DNA from: Procambarus clarkii
Lineage: Eukaryota; Arthropoda; Malacostraca; Decapoda; Cambaridae
Direction of reading: 5' to 3'
DNA length: 64,000 nt
NCBI RefSeq assembly: GCF_040958095.1
Contig: NC_091151.1
Coordinates: 6,295,018-6,359,017, forward strand
This document shows positions 60,397-64,000 of this stretch, piece by piece. The translations under genes and the position numbers were made by a program. Each line of letters begins with the position of its first letter. The stretch's first letter is position 1. Below the pieces are notes generated by a model. The model searched no databases. It was not told the origin of the DNA and saw nothing but the letters and a program-made list of their open reading frames with translations.

Positions 60397-63392
60397 GTAA
60401 CAACATTAAACTCTCTGGGATAGCTGGTAACCTCAGTAAATTCTCTGGAAAAGCTTGAAAAAACAGAAAACTCTCTGGGAAAGCTTGTGACAACACTAAA
60501 CTGTCTGGTAAAATTGGAAACAATATTAAATTCTCTTGGAAAGCTGCTATCAACATTCAACTCTCTGGTAAAGCTGGTAACAACATTAAACTCTCTACGA
60601 AACCTAGTAACAACTGTACACACTTGGATAGCTGGTAACAACATTAAACTCTCTGGGAAAGTTGTTAACAACAATTAACTCTCTGTGAAAACTGGTAACA
60701 ATATTAAATTCTCTGGGAAAGATAGAAAAAACATTAATCTGTCTGGTAAATCTGGTAAAAACACTAAACTCTCTGGGAGAGCTTATTACAACAATAAACT
60801 CCCTTGGGATTGCTGATAACATCAGTAAACTCTGTGGGAAATCTGGTAACAACATTAAACATTCTGAGGAAAGCTGGAAACAAAAGAAGACTCCCTGGGT
60901 ATTTTTGTAAAATCATTAAACTGTTTGGTAAAGATGGTATCCACATTAAACTCTCTTGGAGAGCTGATAACCACATTAAACTTTCTTGGAAAGCTGGTAA
61001 CAGTAATATACTCTCTGGGAAAGCCGGTAACAAGGTTAAACTCGCTTGTATAGCTGGAAATGTCATTAAACTCTGAGAAAGCTGGTGACAACAGTAAACT
61101 CTCTGGGATGGCATTTAATATAACTAAACTCTCTGAAAAAGCTGGTAACAACATTAATCTATCTGGAAATGCTTGCAGCAATAATAAACTCTCTGGGAAA
61201 GCTGGTACGAACATTGAACTCTCTGGAAAAGCCTGGTAACCACAGTAAATTTTATTGAAAAGTTGGAAACATCAGTAATCTCTCTGGGAAAGCTGGAACA
61301 ACATTAAACTCTCTGGGAATGCTAGTAAATACATTAAACTCTATAAGAAAGTTGGGAACAACAGTAAATGGTCTGGGAAAGCTTGTAACACCAATAAACT
61401 ACCCAGTAAAGCTGGGAACAACATTAAACTCCCCAGTAAAGCTAGTAATAATGTTAAACTCTATGGGAAAGCTGGTAACAACATTAAACTCTATAAGAAA
61501 GTTGGGAACAACAGTAAATGGTCTGGGAAAGCTAGTAACAACAATAAACTACCTAGTAAAGCTGGGAACAACATTAAACTCCCCAGTAAAGCTAGTAATA
61601 ACGTTAAACTCTCTGGGAAAGCTGGTAACAACATTAAACTCTCTCTAAAAGCTAGTAAAAACATTCAACTGTCTGATAAAGCTGTTAACAACATTAAACT
61701 TTCGTGGAATGCTGGTAACAATATTAAACTCTCTGGGAAAATCGGTAAAAACACTACACTCTCTGGAAAGGCTGTAAAGAACAGTAACTCTCGTGGAATG
61801 CTGGTAACAACAGTAAACTATCTTGGAAAGCTGGTTACAAAAGTAAACTCTCTGGGAAAGCTGGCAACAACAGTATACTCTCTGGAAACGCTGGTAACAA
61901 CATTAAAGTGCCTGGTAAAGCTGGATACAACAATAAATTCTCTGGGAAAGCTTGTAAAAACATTAAACCTTTTGCGAAATCTGGTAACAACATTAAACAC
62001 TCTTGGATAGCTGGTAACAACATTTAACTCTCTGCGAAAGCTAGTAACAACAGTAAACTCTAGGAAACATGGTAAGAACATTAAACTCTCTGAGAAAGAT
62101 GGTAACAAATGTAAACTGTCTGGGCCAGTTAGTAACGACGATAAACTTTCTGGGAAATTTAGTAACAACATTAAAATCTCTGGGAGAGCTGGTAACAACA
62201 GTTAATTCTCTGGAAAATTTGGTAACAACAGAAACTCTCTGGGAAAGCTAGCAACATTACTAAACTCTGTGGGAAGGCTAATAACAGCTGGTGACAACAA
62301 TAAACACTCTACGAAAGCTGGAAATATCAGTAAAGTCTCTGGGAAAGATGGAAACAACATTGAACTCTCAGGGAAAGCTGGTAACCAAATTAAACTCTCT
62401 GCGAAACCTGGTATGAACACTAAACTCTTTAAGTAAATTTTAACAACAATAAACTCTCTGGGAATGCTAGTAACAACAGTAAACCTCTTCGGGAAAGGTG
62501 TTCCCAAAAATAGGCTTAGGTAACAACATTATTATCGCTGGGAAAACTTGTAACAACATTAAACTCTATGGGAAAGCTGGTAACAATATTAAACTCCTGG
62601 AAATGTGGGTAACAACAGTAAACCCTCTGGGATTGCTGCTAACAACATTAAACTCTCTGCAATACCTGGTAACAACATTAAACTATCTGGGAAAGTAGGT
62701 AACAACACTAAACTGTGGAGAAAGCTGGTAACATCATTTAACTCTCTGGGGAAAGATGCTAACAACATCAAACTCTCTGGAATTGGTAGTAACAACATTA
62801 AACTCTCTACGACAGGTGGTAACAACAGTAAACTCTCTGGAAAGCTGTTAACAACATTAAACGTTATGGAAAGCTTGTAACAAAAGTAACCTCTCTGGGA
62901 AAGCTCGTAACAAAAGTAACCTCTCTGGGAAAGCTCGTAATATCAATAAACTCTCTGGGAAAGCTAGTAACAACAGGAGAAGCTGGTATCAACTTTAAAT
63001 TATTTTGGAAAGCTGGTAACAACAGGTAACTAACAGCTGGTAACTCTCTGGGAAAGTTAGTAACAACAGTAACCTCTCATAGAAAGGCGGAAACAAGATT
63101 AAACTGTCCGATAAAGCTGGCAACAACAGTAAACTATCTGGTAAAGCTTGTAACAACTTTAAACTTTCTTGGAAAGCTCGTAAAAACATTAGACTCTCTG
63201 GGAAAGTTTGCAATAACATTAAACTTTCTTGGTAAGCTGGTAACAATATTAACTCTCTGGAAAAGCTGGTAACAAAATTAAATTTTCTGAGAAAGCTGAT
63301 AACAACATTAAATTTTCTATGAATGCTGATAACAATGTTAAACTCTCTGGGAAAGCTAGTAACAAGAGTAAACTGCCTGGTTAAGCTGGTGT
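60397..63392. repeat. 30-bp satellite, main block, about 100 copies
   Basis: The unit is aaactctctgggaaagctgg plus taacaacatt, diverged 10-30 percent by eye, with many single-base indels. A higher-order copy of five units (150 bp) is visible: 61335-61484 is repeated almost identically at 61485-61634. It ends near 63392 in non-repeat sequence. Confidence 0.95.
61335..61634. repeat. 150-bp higher-order duplication within the satellite
   Basis: The block taaactctataagaaagttg onward is repeated at +150 bp with only a few differences, much fewer than between single units. It is a recent local duplication of five units. Confidence 0.88.
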
Positions 63393-64000
63393 TTCGGATA
63401 TCTCCTGCTTATGCAGTAGATCCTGCCTGTTTCCAATACCGCCTATTCACCAATGTATCTGCAGTCTCCAACATAAGGAATCATCATCAACGACCATTAC
63501 AATACATTCTCAGACGCCTCAGTGTCTAGATAGACACCACCCTTTAGTACCTGAGACACCTGGACACCTGCTGTCTGGACAGAGGTCCAGACACCGGTCG
63601 ACCAGACGCTAACTGCTTGTCTTACTGCCAGCTGATGGTTTCCCACAAGATTTGTGCTATCTATGCTGGCCTGGCCCATACATATATAAGGAGCTCACCT
63701 GCGTCCAGTCATCAGAATACACTTCCTGCTCTCAGCTGGAACATCTACTCACCCTCCCCTGGGTGTCGGTAGACTTCTGCAGCTTTTGTATAACGTATTA
63801 ATTGCGCCATTGCCATTAACGTTACTTTCACATGTCTCTATTTCTCTTGTAAATTGTGTTTAAGCCAAGTGGATAAGGGGCTTTGTTTAGTATGTTATTC
63901 AAATCATTTTGTTACATTAAATGTCTGAAATTTTTATTTCTTTAGTTTCACCTGCAACTCTCATAGTGTAGAGGAAACAAGTAGTCTTATTTATTTTATT
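63393..64000. other. Non-repeat flank with TATA-like box, no gene
   Basis: A candidate core promoter is visible: ACATATATAAGG at about 63680-63691 on the plus strand, with a pyrimidine-rich start-like stretch downstream. No coding domain follows within the window. It could be an LTR promoter or the edge of a gene cut by the window end. Confidence 0.35.

Noticed and set aside
60365..63246. Many 60-130-codon frames across the satellite on both strands
   Set aside because: The 30-bp unit is a multiple of three and rarely has stops, so the frames are periodic artefacts with 10-residue repeats.

Overview
The window looks like a repeat-dense, intergenic piece of an arthropod nuclear genome, most likely a decapod crustacean. 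The grounds are spliced viral-like genes with GT-AG introns, abundant CR1/Jockey-type LINEs, tRNA-headed SINEs, a 5S rRNA sequence, piggyBac and Gypsy remnants, and long microsatellite and minisatellite arrays. No ordinary host protein-coding gene was recognised. The species cannot be fixed from this sequence alone.

The centrepiece is a 15,828-bp Maverick/Polinton (adintovirus-like) element at 20471-36298. It starts AGTAG and ends CTACT, has 177-bp identical terminal inverted repeats, and is flanked by a 6-bp target duplication (CAAGTC). It is inserted in a CR1 LINE that resumes in register on the far side. It carries a protein-primed-type DNA polymerase B on the minus strand, with two small zinc-finger exons upstream. 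On the plus strand, in order, are a packaging ATPase, a DDE integrase with a C-terminal chromodomain, a small GG-hydrophobic protein, three unrecognised proteins, a penton-like minor capsid protein, a second GG-hydrophobic protein, the double jelly-roll major capsid protein, an adenain-like cysteine protease and a three-exon acidic small gene. None of the core genes shows a disabling mutation, so the copy looks young and carries both integration and virion-building functions.

Left of it, 1-10384 holds three broken copies of one LINE (family A), two of them meeting head to head. The first is split by two LTR insertions with target duplications. A Gypsy gag-protease-integrase relic follows (10385-12470), then CR1 copy 1 (13095-18006, itself split by a 1.6-kb solo LTR and a LINE-C tail), then CR1 copy 2, which hosts the Polinton.

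Right of it, a piggyBac transposase gene (38777-45348, minus) is split by a nearly intact 980-aa-ORF LINE (LINE-E). Next come a tRNA-headed SINE and CR1 copy 3 (45985 to about 54150, minus), split by LINE-D and another SINE. The last 10 kb is a 30-bp satellite split by a 5.7-kb TG...CA element with a GTAA duplication. That element carries palindromic minisatellite units, a 373-bp foldback element, a SINE, a 5S rRNA sequence, a LINE-C with RNase H and a roughly 20-copy 60-bp minisatellite.

Two SINE families share 3' tails with two LINEs in the same window (LINE-E and LINE-D), which points to LINE-driven SINE mobilisation. The nesting gives a clear order of insertion, with the Polinton, LINE-D and LINE-E among the younger layers.
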